DNA from: Trichoplax adhaerens
Taxonomy: Eukaryota > Placozoa > Uniplacotomia > Trichoplacea > Trichoplacidae
Assembly (NCBI RefSeq): GCF_000150275.1
Contig: NW_002060943.1
Span: forward strand, 5,793,950 to 5,857,949
DNA: 64,000 nt
Direction: 5' to 3'
Positions 23,001-36,408 of this stretch are shown here, one piece after another. The position numbers were made by a program, and so were the translations under genes. The notes beneath the pieces are model-generated. The model ran no database searches and was not told the origin of the DNA. It saw nothing but the letters and a program-made list of their open reading frames with translations. Position 1 is the first letter of the stretch; the number at the start of each line of letters is the position of its first letter.

Positions 23001-24991
23001 TTTTTTATGATGTTGACTAATTGGTATTAGATTTTGACTAATTCTTATTTACCGCTAGTTGCGTAATGATGAACTATTTTCATCTTTATCTATCAGCAGA
23101 TTATACTACGATCAAATCTCCGCTGACTAATATGACAGTATCTCCAATCTTATCAAAGACACCTTCAACACTTATTTCTTCATATTCTACTTCATTTAGC
23201 GTTTTAGCCAAGGCATATCGGCTATCTATAATGGGTGGAAAGAATGCGACTAGCGGTATGCTCTATGTTAGAGGCAATAATCAAAATGGGACTGTCTGTT
23301 CGCCATTTTGGGATCTTAATAGCGCAGACGTTGTTTGTCGCCAAATGGGATTCATTGGCGCTTATTCCGTAAAAGGTTCGCCCTTTAATTCTATACAGCT
23401 TAAAGATTAACTAACTCATGATTATCATCGCTACGGTGATAAGCCAATAGTACTAAATACAAGTTATACATGTTGTAAATTATTATTAGTTGTTCTTCGA
23501 CAATTCCCGATAACCTCATCCTTAATAAGTCGTATCGACTGCCATGGTTACGAAAGTTCAGTAAATCAATGCAACGTAAAAGCGTCCCTACATTCCACCG
23601 ATTGCCCTTTGTCTGATATTGCTAGGATTTCCTGCAATGATGGACAAGAAAATTACAGTTCGTAACCGATATAGCTAATGACTGCATTTGATTAAGTTGA
23701 ATTATTAATTATTTTTAAGCGTAAAGATAATTAATAAGTACCGGATTATGTACTATACCACTAAATTAAATATTTTTTAGCCAGCGCAAACAATCCCTGC
23801 TATTGTTCGTTCAGTCACGGATTTTGTGGATGGAAAAATAACGGGAGTAGGAGCTGGTTTTGGCATGCTGCCGATTCAAGGAAGTACTCTATGCTACCCA
23901 ATGGTAAAGTACAAATAAACAATACTGAAATACCCATTGAATTACTTGACTTCGAATTCTGTATCCTAAAAGAAAATGTTAAATGTGACAATGTACTATT
24001 TTGATTATATGATCTAATTGGCATCTTAGATAGATCGTATATTGCATTGCTAAAGCTAGAATCATTTGACGGTCCTCTTGAAGGGATTTTAGTCAGTCCA
24101 CTTCTGAAAAGAGGTGGTTCATCGATTTACGTAAGAATTCTTACAGCAATTGTTTGATCGTAGAATGAATTAGAAGACATTCAATGGATTTTTAGGAAAT
24201 TAGTTGACTAATAGACGCCATCTTAATAACCGTATGTGTTGTAGGTAACTTTCCGATATTATATCACAAGTTATACTTTTGATAGCTTAGAAGTCGAATA
24301 TGCAACCTTAGATGGAAGCTTTTCGACCTTGTACCGTAGATTGCTTGATACTGGTGCCTTAAATACTTGGCATTTTAGCAAGACACTTCCGCTACCCGCT
24401 GGCTTATCGCCATTTCAAGTATGTTCTTTCTTGCGGTATTTTGTCAGTAAAATAAACCATTATACATTGTGATTTGAAAATCTCACGATTTCTATTAATT
24501 ACGAATTATTCATCAATGCTTTTCCAATGCTCAACAATTAATTATGACACTCGCTTCTGTTGTTAAAATATGAATTGATTTTTAGTCAATATGAAGAACA
24601 AATGACTATTTTGTTAAGTCTTTGTGGCTTTTTGTTAGATTCGATTTATTTGCAAGGCTGTAAATAATATAAATTCCTACAGAAGTGTTGTGGCACTAAC
24701 TGACATGAGGATAATTGGGGCTCATTACTTAGACCTACGTGAGTTATTTTAGTAAATTTTAATTTGAGAGTTAGTGATCACTCTCCATGATATTTTCATA
24801 CCTTCGTAAACTGGATTTTAATTTATAACATTGACATTATAGCGACGCCAAAGCATAGCTCTATAATTGGTATTACCGTTGGTTGCTCCATCGGTGTCAT
24901 TATTATCGGTTTCCTAGTGTATTTCTTTTGGTCATCAATAAAACAGAAAAGAGATGATGGACCTTCAGTTACAAGGACTTGTCGAGCATGA
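20078..24991 (+). CDS. Gene 3: MAM-kringle-SRCR-SRCR-MAM receptor with short tail
   Basis: Predicted 794 residues from 15 exons in one frame: 20078-20255, 20411-20536, 20662-20768, 20976-21149, 21765-21843, 21950-22234, 22339-22509, 22604-22777, 23100-23375, 23490-23657, 23781-23903, 24030-24130, 24245-24418, 24639-24738, 24843-24991. Signal peptide about 9-28; RKRR furin-type site 44-47; MAM 60-221 (CNFDLDTCGW); kringle 222-316 with six cysteines; SRCR 1 to 431; SRCR 2 to 579; MAM 2 to 745; transmembrane helix about 754-776. Oddities: SRCR 1 has His where the first conserved Cys sits (WGTVH for WGTIC), and also lacks the Cys expected after the GPW segment, so one disulfide is gone. The exon leading into SRCR 2 (276 nt, against 171-204) adds a Ser/Thr-rich stretch of about 30 residues. 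The tail is only about 18 residues and has no PPxY; no matching downstream exons were found. Confidence 0.85.
21357..21509. repeat. Direct repeat in gene 3 intron 4
   Basis: A block of about 50 bases beginning TGACAAATTAAATCTCGAAA at 21357 recurs at 21459, both ending CTACTAGGAATATC. It lies wholly in an intron of about 615 bases. No function is seen. Confidence 0.65.
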
Positions 24992-27900
24992 AACAGTAAG
25001 CCATGTAAGGGGCAACTTGGTAGGTGTGGAACTTAGGATTAGGTACCAAGGCTTATCGAAATATGTACACCTTTTAAACTGCTTATAAAATTATATTGCA
25101 AATACGAAATAATTAAGTTTGGATAGATTTTTTAAACGCAGTCCTTTAAGCCCTCTTGTTTCTCAACCGCAAATGTTGTGTTTGATGTTGATAGAGTTGA
25201 GTTATGTTTATCAAAGTCTTAATTTTCTAATTGACTGGTGGTTCTAAGCATACAGATCAGCGGTAATGAGTTCATTCCTGAATCTCAACTCGGAAACCGT
25301 GACCAAAGTCAAAACAATTATTAAATATTACTTTGATTGCGATTGTATTAACCCATTAAAAAGTAATTTTTAAATTGTAGAATGCAGTTAAATTTTGATA
25401 AATCATGGTTTGTGTTCGAAGTTATTTGTAATTGATTTTCCATCGCGGAGTGAATCGTAGTAATAAATTATTTTGAAAATTTACAACACGTCACGCATGA
25501 TGTTCATGAATTCATTGGTGCAATGTTTGCGGCAACATTATGTTTTACAATTGTCATAATCTGATATTCTATTTTAGCCAAAGTTACAACAGTAAACGAA
25601 ATCGATGTGATCTTGAAATCTATAATTTGTTCAGATCGTTTAGTTTAGGACAGTAAACCGATATAATTATACCGTGTTTGCCGTCAATACTATTAATCTG
25701 GCATACACATGGCGGTGTTCCCGCATTCATTCAATGCAATTATGGTCAAGTACGTACAATTATATAGAAGTCTGCTGCAAACTAGTTAAACTGACAATAT
25801 GTGTTCGTTACATTTTTAAGCGAATCCCTCAAATGTTCAAAGTAATTGAAGAATAAAATCTGCGAACTAGTTTCACTTTGTAAAAGCAATTACATCGTAC
25901 CTACATCACTATATTTTCATTTACTGCGGCGTAACCGTTAATCAAAAAACAAGTTAACGCAGATATAATTTCACCTCTTAATTGTACTTTATACAGCACA
26001 TGCCTAAATCTGAATACTTAGCAACATTTTTAGAGTTCTACCAAAACTTATTAGTTATTAATTTCGGCTGTTTTCTGAAGTCAATGTCAGTTATATTAAT
26101 AAAAGACTATCTTAAGTGTTTCGCATAAACTGACCTACTGCTTGATAAGTCTTACTATCGCTTTACTATTTTTAATCTGACTTCTACTATAAATAGATCA
26201 CCCTTTAGAAAGTGATAACTACAATATATTGTAGTACGCGTATGCGTACAACCAGGATATAAATATTGAGCACAGAATTCCATGAATTGACCCTGAAATT
26301 CATCTACTCGTAAACAAGCGTTACAATCACTAGATACTAGAGAGGTTAAGGGTTCCTTTTATCATAAAAATAGCGACCTTTATTACTCTAAAGCGCTAAT
26401 ATAGCTCCAACTGCCTGTATAGTCACAATTCCTCGTGGCATTCGCCAAAAACTCCTTTTATAGCCTACTGACAGTGCACCATCAGATGATATACTCCATA
26501 TAAAACTGTACAGTATTATACAATACCATTAGTTTAGATAGTGTTACGTTACACCAGGTAACTATCAGAACATAGCAGTATGATTAGATGTATCAACAAG
26601 TAATTATATTTCCTTAGCAATTTATCTTATTTATTGAATTTATTAATTATTCAAGACGGCATTTGTATCGCTTTCAATTCTTCCACGAAACATCATTTAG
26701 TGTAATATAGCTGTTTGTCGAGCGAAGAATTAACCAATTACTATAACACAATTGCCAATTGAATAAAAATAAAGTCAGAAATAAATGTATACATTAATTT
26801 TATCAAGTAGATGACTAAATACGTTTTATTTAGCATAACCTTTTTCGGGAGGCAAGCATCATCACATATTCACTACAGTTGTCGCTTATAATATAAATTG
26901 TAGTTCTTGAACACAAGTAGATGCTACCCAAAACGGCCGCCGTTACCTGTTCATACCTTAATTGTAATTCAATCCGTATATGTACCAGTATTATAAATAG
27001 ACTTATTAATAAAATTTCATCAATCTTAAATTTAGAGCACTTGTTTCGTAACAACATATCGGCCATGATGCTTTAATTATATTAACCGACGTAGTGACTA
27101 AAGAACTCTAGCTATATGTATAGCTGAATAAATATCAGTATTTTACAATAGAGATTAATGAAATAATAAGTTAATCAAAGTCTTTTCGATGCAAGTTGGA
27201 AATGGAGTTGGTCAAGCATTAAATTAATGTAACCATAGTAATTTAGCTTTACTCGTATCTATAAACTATATTACAGGGGTTTATATATTGTTTATAAGTA
27301 CAGATATTTTTACTGACAGAATATACTGTTCTAGCATTTCTTTTGATAAATGGTATTATTTAGTCCACGACAGCATTAACTTTTGTTACTTGAACTAGAG
27401 GGCCTATAAAAGGGTTTTTGGTCTGTTCCTTAGCTAAATGAATATGGAATAAAAGTTAAGTAAAACTGAGCATTTGGCTAATCATCAAATTGAGTTAATG
27501 CAATTTATGTTGCATATTATTTAAGAATTTGAATTGAGTATATCGATGCGTACATACAATGCTATTTATACACAATCAGACATTTCCATTGGTTTGTATC
27601 TCTGAAAAATTTATGAAAAGGTACTTTATCAATTAGACCATGAAGCATTGAACTTGTTACTTCTAGCTAACTTATCTATAATAGACCAATGAATTTTCGT
27701 AAACGACTTGGCTAAATTGGCATGAGTAATGATACTAAGCTAATGAATCTTTCGACTTACTAATATACCGTATTTTGATGCAATAGTCCAATTACTGTAA
27801 TAGAATAGATATCTATATCATGGTATTAGAATATAAACTCAATATTATGATTGAATATCAGACTACCATTTTAATTCTATGTTCTTGTAGAAAAGTAGTA

Positions 27901-30133
27901 TCATGTAAAAATAGTGTTGTATACTTGCGCATAATAAATCGGTTTTGTTCGTATGGAATGACGCGTAACCGTAGGGATAAAAAATTATGATCACGCTCTA
28001 GTTTTAATTTAAATTGGCAGACAGGAAAATCAGTAGTTTTTACAGTGCCTTTGTGAGTTATTCTTGTTTTCTGAGTATTGAATATTGATAATTTATCTTA
28101 CTCAAATTTACTACTTACATCGAATCTCCTAAATTGATAACCTATAGAAAATCCGTTAATATTGCTATAGGAATGAAATAGATTTGTCTTATAAAAATAG
28201 TATAATTTTATACGACTGGATTAAATTTTCAAGGGGCCCTAAATGAGACCTTGTAAACGCGTTAGTAGGTTATCGTTGGACATAATCTAATAAATTACAA
28301 CTCCAAATGCAGCCGCAATAGCCATAACTTTAAAGTTTATTGGAGCTAACATATCTAGAATAATAAAATAAATTAGATTCTTAATCTCTTCAAATTCTTC
28401 GTGTAACATCTACTTACTGCAGTTGGTAGAGGATCTAACAGAGAGACGTGGCTCCTATCTACTAGATTTACCTAGTGATTGCGATTTAGATTAGTTCTGG
28501 AGTATCGTTTACATAACATCATCACCGTAGTTACGGTAGCACAGTAAAGTACAGAAATTATTTTGTATCAACACTCTACAATTCTTTCAGATTGAGACAA
28601 TTCAACCAAATAACCTCATTTGATAAAAGAAGTATCTTTTACGTCATGCGAGTTTTATTACTTTAGAAAATAATTCGATAAAGGACTAATAAATTTTTAT
28701 AAATTCCCTAGCTAATTGAACGTTAAAATAAGTATTAACATATTATTGAACTTTTAGCTAATCAAGATCAATATTCACGATTGAAGTTAGAAGGGAAGTA
28801 ATTAATATATCAAATTAATGCTACCATAGTAATGCATTAGTTTTACATCTATATATACAAATAATAGTAGTTACAGAATCGGATGTATCCATTGAAAAAA
28901 TTGACTGCAGAGAAATTTTACTTTTTGAAGTATTGCAGCAAAAACAGCTTCAGCACTCCAATTTAATCTACTCAATAAACAACGAAAATTATAAACTTTT
29001 AAAATGTATCAAATTATCAATTTTATTCCTAATTATTTAGCTATTTACAAATCTAATTTTCAGTGTAAAACTCCTAATTACTATTATAATTAATATCGAT
29101 TTTTTATGTCTTTTATTGAAAATGAAATCATTGGCATAATTTATTATACCACTAGGGAATAAAAGTAACTGAAAAGCCATTACGATCGATTGCCTCGCTT
29201 ACGATAAGAATTCTATTTTTATATATCTATGTATTTATTTTTCTCTACAGCTGATTGTTGGAGGTACTAACATATAAATAGAGACTATGCTACCTTGGTA
29301 ACAAATCAATGGACCCGCTACAGCATCATCAACTTTGGTATCATATGGATTATTTTTTTAAAGGCTTTTAGCATCAATCAATTGTTATTATGAACAACAG
29401 CTGGTAAGTGTCCTTCAATTGGGTATGCAATGTGTTTTAATTATACTCTATATTGCATTATTGCTATTTATGTTGGATAATCAAAGTATTTCTATCGCAT
29501 TAAACAAAATAATATTCTTTATTATTCAAGCTTAAATTGAGTTTTAATTATCTCCATGGAGATTTACATCCACTAATCGACGACAAGCAAAATAGCCTTT
29601 GATATAAGTGGAATTATTTATCGATACGGATAATCGTACTAACAATAATGTATAACCCAAATTTATATAAAATTATAATTTTAGAAATATCTCCTTATAA
29701 TATATTATTATTTGGCTAATCGATCCACTTTAGAAAGTAATTCCATCAAACATTTGTGGAATAGATTTTTTATAGCTAGATCGAATAAAATTAAGTTTTT
29801 AGCTAATTTTTACGGAAAATAAATTGAATCTTTCACTTTTAGCAAACTATTACTTATGCTGCTTTATAAGATTGCTCAGAACATCCTTTCTGTCAAAATT
29901 AGCATAAAGTAAATAACGTCACTTCCGAAAATCATAGTAGCAATCTCGACAACAAACATGCCAAGGGTGATATTTAACGATTTGTGAAGGACAATTTTTA
30001 CTTACTATGAAATCATAAATTGCTTTCAAGCATATATTCTACGCGGAATGAAAATCATATACATGCTTACTAGATTATACAATTGAATATCGTATGCAAA
30101 ACTTCTCATAATTTGATACCGATTACATACAGT
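24992..30133. other. Large gene-poor region
   Basis: Five kilobases of AT-rich DNA after gene 3. Open frames are short (up to 78 codons at 27066-26830 on the - strand) and lack domains, Cys patterns or splice context. No RNA gene or clear repeat was identified. A diverged or very short-exon gene cannot be excluded by eye. Confidence 0.4.
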
Positions 30134-30336
30134 ATGATCATAGTCAACTTCATAAAGTTAGCTCTGATGATCTTAATATTACCGAATACAAGCATAGCTT
30201 ACGGTGGTCAACATAATGAAATTTCAAGTAGAGAATTTGTTTGCCCATCTAACTGCTTATGTCAACAAGAGGAACTTCATTGCTTTAACCTACCGAAAAT
30301 TACGGACTCAAACTTACCGCGAGCAATTAAGAGCAT
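30134..30336 (+). CDS. Orphan exon: signal peptide plus LRRNT cap (partial gene)
   Basis: An ATG at 30134 opens a 67-codon exon ending in a clean donor (CAT|GTAAGT) in phase 2. It encodes a hydrophobic leader (about residues 1-21) and an LRRNT cap with C-x3-C-x-C-x6-C spacing (CPSNCLCQQEELHC). The first exon of gene 5 has the same plan, the same final phase and a similar end (IKSM here, IKKM there), so the two are homologous. An acceptor 59 bases on (TTTTTCAG, 30388-30395) fits the phase and gives a Cys/Trp-containing stretch reminiscent of LRRCT, but it stops near 30450. It is either the start of gene 4, whose next visible exon is 6 kb away and whose LRRCT exon was not found, or the remains of another family member. 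Confidence 0.55.
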
Positions 30337-30450
30337 GTAAGTAGTACTATGCAATGTTGGTTAATTTCAACTATGCATCCTGTATCGTTTTTCAGTCATC
30401 TTTGTCTTCATTGCTACCATAAAACTTTCGTCCAATGGCAATTAAATTGA

Positions 30451-33400
30451 TAGTTATACGAGGGTATCTTGTTTTGGTAATAGTTATTAGCATATATCTC
30501 ATTTCCAAAAATAATAATATCATCTTAAGCATAATAGGTTGCAGTAGTATCAGTTTTTCTGTATTTCTGATCATAAAACGTGCCGTACAAGATTAAAAGT
30601 CGACAATGTTGTTGATAATAATTTTAAAAAAGTAAAAATGACAGATAAATGGCGCTAATATTGCTGTCTTAGTTTGAGTTATCAATCCAATTTAGTATGG
30701 ATCCTATTAGATATAACTAATGATGACGTATTAGACTATCATTAAATATGAAGAAAAGTTGTTCATATATTTAATTTTTTGAAGCTGCATCGAAGCTCTT
30801 AAATGATATCTTATCGTAGTACAATAGTTAAGAAACAAGTTTTATCAATAGCGAAAGCCTTGAAACAGCACTTCGAATGCTATGTACGAATTAATGATAT
30901 CTGTGAGATACCAGTAAGTCATCAGAATCCGTATTCATTTGTTACATTCCAATGACAGTGAAGTATGCTCTGCTGTAAAAAAAAAATATTGATCCATTCG
31001 TAGCAATATGCATCTTCGGATAAAGATCGGTTAGTTGTAACAAAGTTAAAGAACTTATTTGAATACCTTCAGCACTAGATTATTTTCAAACTAATTTTAA
31101 TGTGCAGATATAAACGTTAATGATAGAATAATGTCTGTATGGATTGTGGCCCATAACATTATCATACTGGTATATTGCTACAAAATTGCGTATTAATTTA
31201 TTTCATTAACTTATTTAGCAATTTCGTATTGCCATTTTAAGTATTTTATTGCATGGTTATAGTTCGCATATTAATTCATTTCTATGAATCATACTCAATC
31301 GCTACTTTAGTTGGAAGTACATGGCTGCCAGAATGATTTCTGTTTCAAAATTAAAAGCATTTATTTTAACAAGTATGCATTCAGTACGATCTAGATGATA
31401 CCAAACCATTCCTTTTTTACTTTTCATTTTAATATTTGTAATTTAACAGAAAGTCACTATTAATTTTATGATACCGTGCCTTGGAAACTGTAGCGTAATC
31501 CTGAACATTAACAGAATAAATCTAACTGCCGTAAAAATTTTCGTTTTATTGGCGTTTATACTAGTGTAGTTGCGCTATACTAGTTTTTACGTTTCCTCTT
31601 AAGTTTATTTCTTCTGTGATATCACTGCGAATACCTTAATAAATTTAGTAAATGTAGAAAATGTTTAAAATTTTAGTGCATCAAAATCTCCGCAATGTTT
31701 CATATTCAAGCTGCACAAATCAATTAGCATCTTTCTGATGTTGGCCATTAACCTATTGAACATTATTATTTTCCGTAAAACTATTTTAAAACAGTAGCCG
31801 CCTCAAGTTACTGCTTGGAGCACGCTATGAACTTTTGTAAGACTTTACTAACTTCTTAGCTATTATATGTAACTGTCAACTTTAAACAATCAATAATTGG
31901 CAAAGATCCTTCTAGTTTGAATCTATTTGATTTTATCTTCTATATCACTACCTTGTAATTCACTAATCATAATACCTGCCAATAGTTTACTAAAGGATTG
32001 AAATTACTGGAAATAGATATTATCCTACAATACGTCGATTGAACTTTATTATAATAGAGAAAGCATAAATGGAGTCTACAAAAACGTTATACTTTATGCC
32101 ACTAGTTTACTGTTTATTTGCAATAATTTAGGCTTTCGACACAATTTTTCCAGATATGTATTTAAATCTTGATTCAAACTACATAAGATCTTATATCATC
32201 ATTAGATGTTTTATTATTGCCATATTCTTCTACATATGATAATTTATCCATAGAGTACGCTATTCCGCTTTATTTAATGGTACTAAATTAAATTTTTAAT
32301 AGAGCTCATTTAAGTGGTTTACTTTCAGCTTCGTAGTCAGCTTTCTGTAGCCTAATAAGAGAACCTGTTTACAAATATTAGAGTTAATGCCTAATATTAA
32401 ATTTGGGATATTGAATGGTTCGGTTATATCTACTTTTTAAGAAGTTAAAATCTTCCTCTCCATATAAGTTTAAAATGAGGCATCAAAAGAATCATCTTCA
32501 GCCCTATTTATACAATTTACGTTTAGATAGGCCAATCGAAAATTTAAAATTCTAATCACTACGAGAAATAGAACTGCTCCTTAACAATTGGCATAAGAAA
32601 TTGACTGCATTAAATTAAGTATACGGTTTCTATCTATTATAGAGCTAGACATGATTATGGCTGAACGTAAATTCTTTGTGTAGCTTTTACACTGGATTAT
32701 TGAGCTGCCGACTAATCAATAATTGAGTAAATTATGATGTCAATATAAAAGTTGGGTTTCTTTATTCTCATCGCATGTTCAATATTATCATTATTTAAAG
32801 CTAACGTAATTGCTTTCTTTTTACATATGTTAAAATTATTATCAACTTCTACCATATTATATCAATTAATATTTGATCAACAGTCGGGTAATATCCACGG
32901 AATTTTCGCTTATATTTACCGTTACATGACTAACGCATGTTGGAATTACTAACTGAAGAAATTTGTAATTGTATATTTTAGACGCTAAGAATATTCTCCT
33001 TATTTCTTAACCCTAGCAATGTAATTATTAGTAAAATATCATTAAATTCTATGAAAGATGCATGTAAATTAATCTGCGGCTCTTAATCAAAATACTTTTC
33101 TTGCGGTTTGATAACTTGATTATAAATCCATATTGTTGATATTATACAAATTAGTCAGGTGACTAATTCAACCCTAGCATCATATGTGCCCCAGTATAAT
33201 AGCAAATTATCAGTTACGGTAATATTTATTGCAATGAGCTTTTCAACATAAATGTAACAGCGCTAATAATAATGTAGCAACCTAACAATCATCTATTTTC
33301 AGTCAAAATTAGCAAAATTTTAGCACAAAAAACTCGTAAACTGTATTGCTACAACAACATATTCACTCCATTCGGCCGATTTACGAATTGAATCTAGCAA

Positions 33401-36400
33401 AGTTACTTCAGGGCTTGTCCTTCCTATATCTGTATTAGATGCATTCGTTCATGTTATTCCATATTACCGTCTATTAAACTGTATATTCAAATTAAATCTT
33501 GCATATAGTAATAATATCATCAGAAACATATGGCTTACTTAAAATAAACAAGCTAAATAAATGAGTACAGTACATATTGCTTACCCTAATAGTAATATTA
33601 GAAAATTATAGTTCTTGATTGTGATTCAGCTATCCCTTCTCTTTATATAAAAATAAGGAAATTGCTATATTTAAATCATTTTGCAACAAGTAATTACGGC
33701 AATTAATAAATACTTGTAATGAATTTACGACTTTGCCGTTATGTCTGCAAATAAGATAATTTTAATGAAATCATTCTAAAATTCAAGAAATATGTTGACT
33801 GTGTCCAGTTTAAGGCAGTAAATGTTCTTAGTAATGATATAGTAGTATTAAATATTTCACGTTTCAAACCTATAATATATATCACCTACCACAAATACAC
33901 TTTGTCTACTACTTCATGACCTCTTAAAATTAAGACACGATTTAATAAAATGGTATGGAAAGTTAAACTGTTAGGCATAAATGCTCTAATATTCTCGCGT
34001 AAAAGCCTTTCATTTTCAAGACTTCCTTCTCGCATTACCTATTTTTCAAGACTCTTTCGAAGCAGCAACAGTGATCTAATAAATTTTTCTACTTACCCGT
34101 AACGCTATTATTATAGAATTTAAGATTTAAGGCATCCAAATCCATGCTCTTCAGCACTTTTACTAATCATATTCCCGTTACAAATATGACATTTTACTAG
34201 ATACTATACAAGATGACGTAGCTTGGCAAATTTTATCGATCTTTGCATCCTATAACTCGGATCTGTAGATGGATATTAAAAAATATATACTTAAAGACAC
34301 TCACAAACTGCCGTTTTTTACTTAAATTCAAGGCCAGATTAAAGTAGTCTCCAAATGTTCTTCATAAAATTTATTCCACGGGAAATTTAGAATCAATAGC
34401 TAATTTTTCTCCATGATCCAACCTTTAATACGGCTCTTAATATGAAAAATTTGTCATTACGTTTTGCCCCTAAAAGATAGCTAAAACAATATACCATACT
34501 GTAAATGAACAAAAAATTATTCAAGAAACTGCTGGTAATGTGATTTGGAAATTAAATAAATTGCACGCTTGACAAACTGAACTGAGACCAGGCTAAAATT
34601 AGATTGTAATAAGATCACAGATATTTTGTATTAAATATTTCATGAATCAAAATAAAACTTATCGGTACTAATTTATTTCAACTAGTAAACTGTTTGGATC
34701 GCAACGATGTAGTGACCAAAGTATATACCGGTTACTGAAATTAGCTAAGATAATGAAATGGAAAGTCCATGGATTTTGCCATTGGCCTAATCAGCAAACT
34801 CAATATTCATTACAGGATTTATCCTACGATCAATTATTCAATACTCGGATAAAGAAAGGTAAACACAATTGTAATCAATGCACTTTGTTAAGTATTTATT
34901 GTAGTTTATGCTTATTTATTAATTAAAATTGGACACTATTCATTGTATATTCCATTACTTTCATGCAAGTATTTTGAAACATTTATCTAATGTGAGCCGT
35001 ATATCAGTCTTTAAATTACCCATAATGATAATTCTTTACTGGTCATAAAATGAAGTTGCAAAACACCAACGATTGTTTGGCCATGATTAACATTCGGAAA
35101 TATTCATTTTAAATCGGTACCGCAATTGATAATTATTAAGCGTAATATTAATAATTCGACTCCGTAAGTAAACTATGACATTCTGAATATAAATTTACTA
35201 TTTATCTATGATTCATCAGCTATGAATAGCTAGTGAATTTAGTTACTTTATTTCATGCTCCATCTTGATAGCTCTAAAGTATTTACTTCTTCAATCCTTT
35301 ATAATAAACTGTAATTAACGTCTTTCAGAATAAAAATTGGCCATTTCATTTTTTTAGAATAATATCATACTATCATAACAGAATAATACGTTAAAAGCAA
35401 AACATTATCGCTGCTTTCATATAATTTATGTGCCATAATTGATATTTTAATAATAATAAACTAACAGAACGGCTTGAGCGGTATTAATTCTAAGTTCACT
35501 TAAGTCGATATGGAGTAAGCATAACTGAAAAGACTATTACCGTAAAGGTCTATTTATTAGCATGTTAGTATTCAACATACTTTTTTAATTTACTCAAAAC
35601 AGGTTGTCATTAATTCATGGTTAAACGATTTGATTAATTATTATTAACTAGAGGATATCTTTGAACTACATGTTCATTAATATGCGAAAGGGTACATTTA
35701 GCTGGGAAATGATGCTGTTATAGGCATCGTATCTGCTATTATAAATTATTCTATGTTTATTTATTTCTTTTGGAAAGGAAGGTCGATCTGTGCCTCAATT
35801 TACAATTAGCGCCTGTATTTTAAGTTAACTCTTTCATCCTATTCATAAAAATCTGCAAATTGTAGCACGTACAAATTTATCTACATAAATTTATGTAAAG
35901 ACATACTGTACATAAAAATTTCTCCAATATATAATTCTGTAATGAATAATGTAACCAGTACAAGGCGTATATTTGCAATTTTGATCGATGTAATTACGCA
36001 GAATATGGAGAATCTCATGAAATTCGAAGATGCGGAGGAATAATTTAGAATTTATACCGTAATTAGCACTCTTAACGACCGGACTTTACTATATTTACAA
36101 TCTTTCCGTTCAAAAATCTACGTTGGCCATAATTTATTCTTGATTGATGTAGTAACAGTATCTTCGTCCTCATGGCAGTCTTAATAATTTCGCTAATATC
36201 AATATTATCGAACTGCAATGACAAAGTAAAATGGCTAATTAAATTTTCTTTTATTTTAGTTAAATAAATATCAATAGTATTATTAAAAGCTTCAGGTGAA
36301 ATCAAAATTTGTATACATGAAAAACTTTGATATAATGTCAAAGATATTAGGTGATAGTTTATCCACGTTTATCTTATTAATATTGGAATAAATTCAAACT

Positions 36401-36408
36401 TCATATAG
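30451..36408. other. Gene-poor region before gene 4
   Basis: About 6 kb of AT-rich DNA. It was scanned on the + strand for an exon with C-x-C and nearby Trp residues that would join the LRRNT exon at 30134 to gene 4; none was convincing. The longest open frame, 89 codons on the - strand at 36341-36072, has no recognisable domain. No RNA gene or array was seen. Confidence 0.4.

Noticed and set aside
32961-32990. Cys-Asn-Cys codons that might start the missing LRRCT of gene 4
   Set aside because: A stop follows within a few codons, there is no Trp run, and no acceptor in the required phase.
36072-36341. 89-codon open frame on the - strand before gene 4
   Set aside because: Longest frame in the region, but no domain, no conserved motif and no partner exon was found. 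An isolated exon cannot be excluded.
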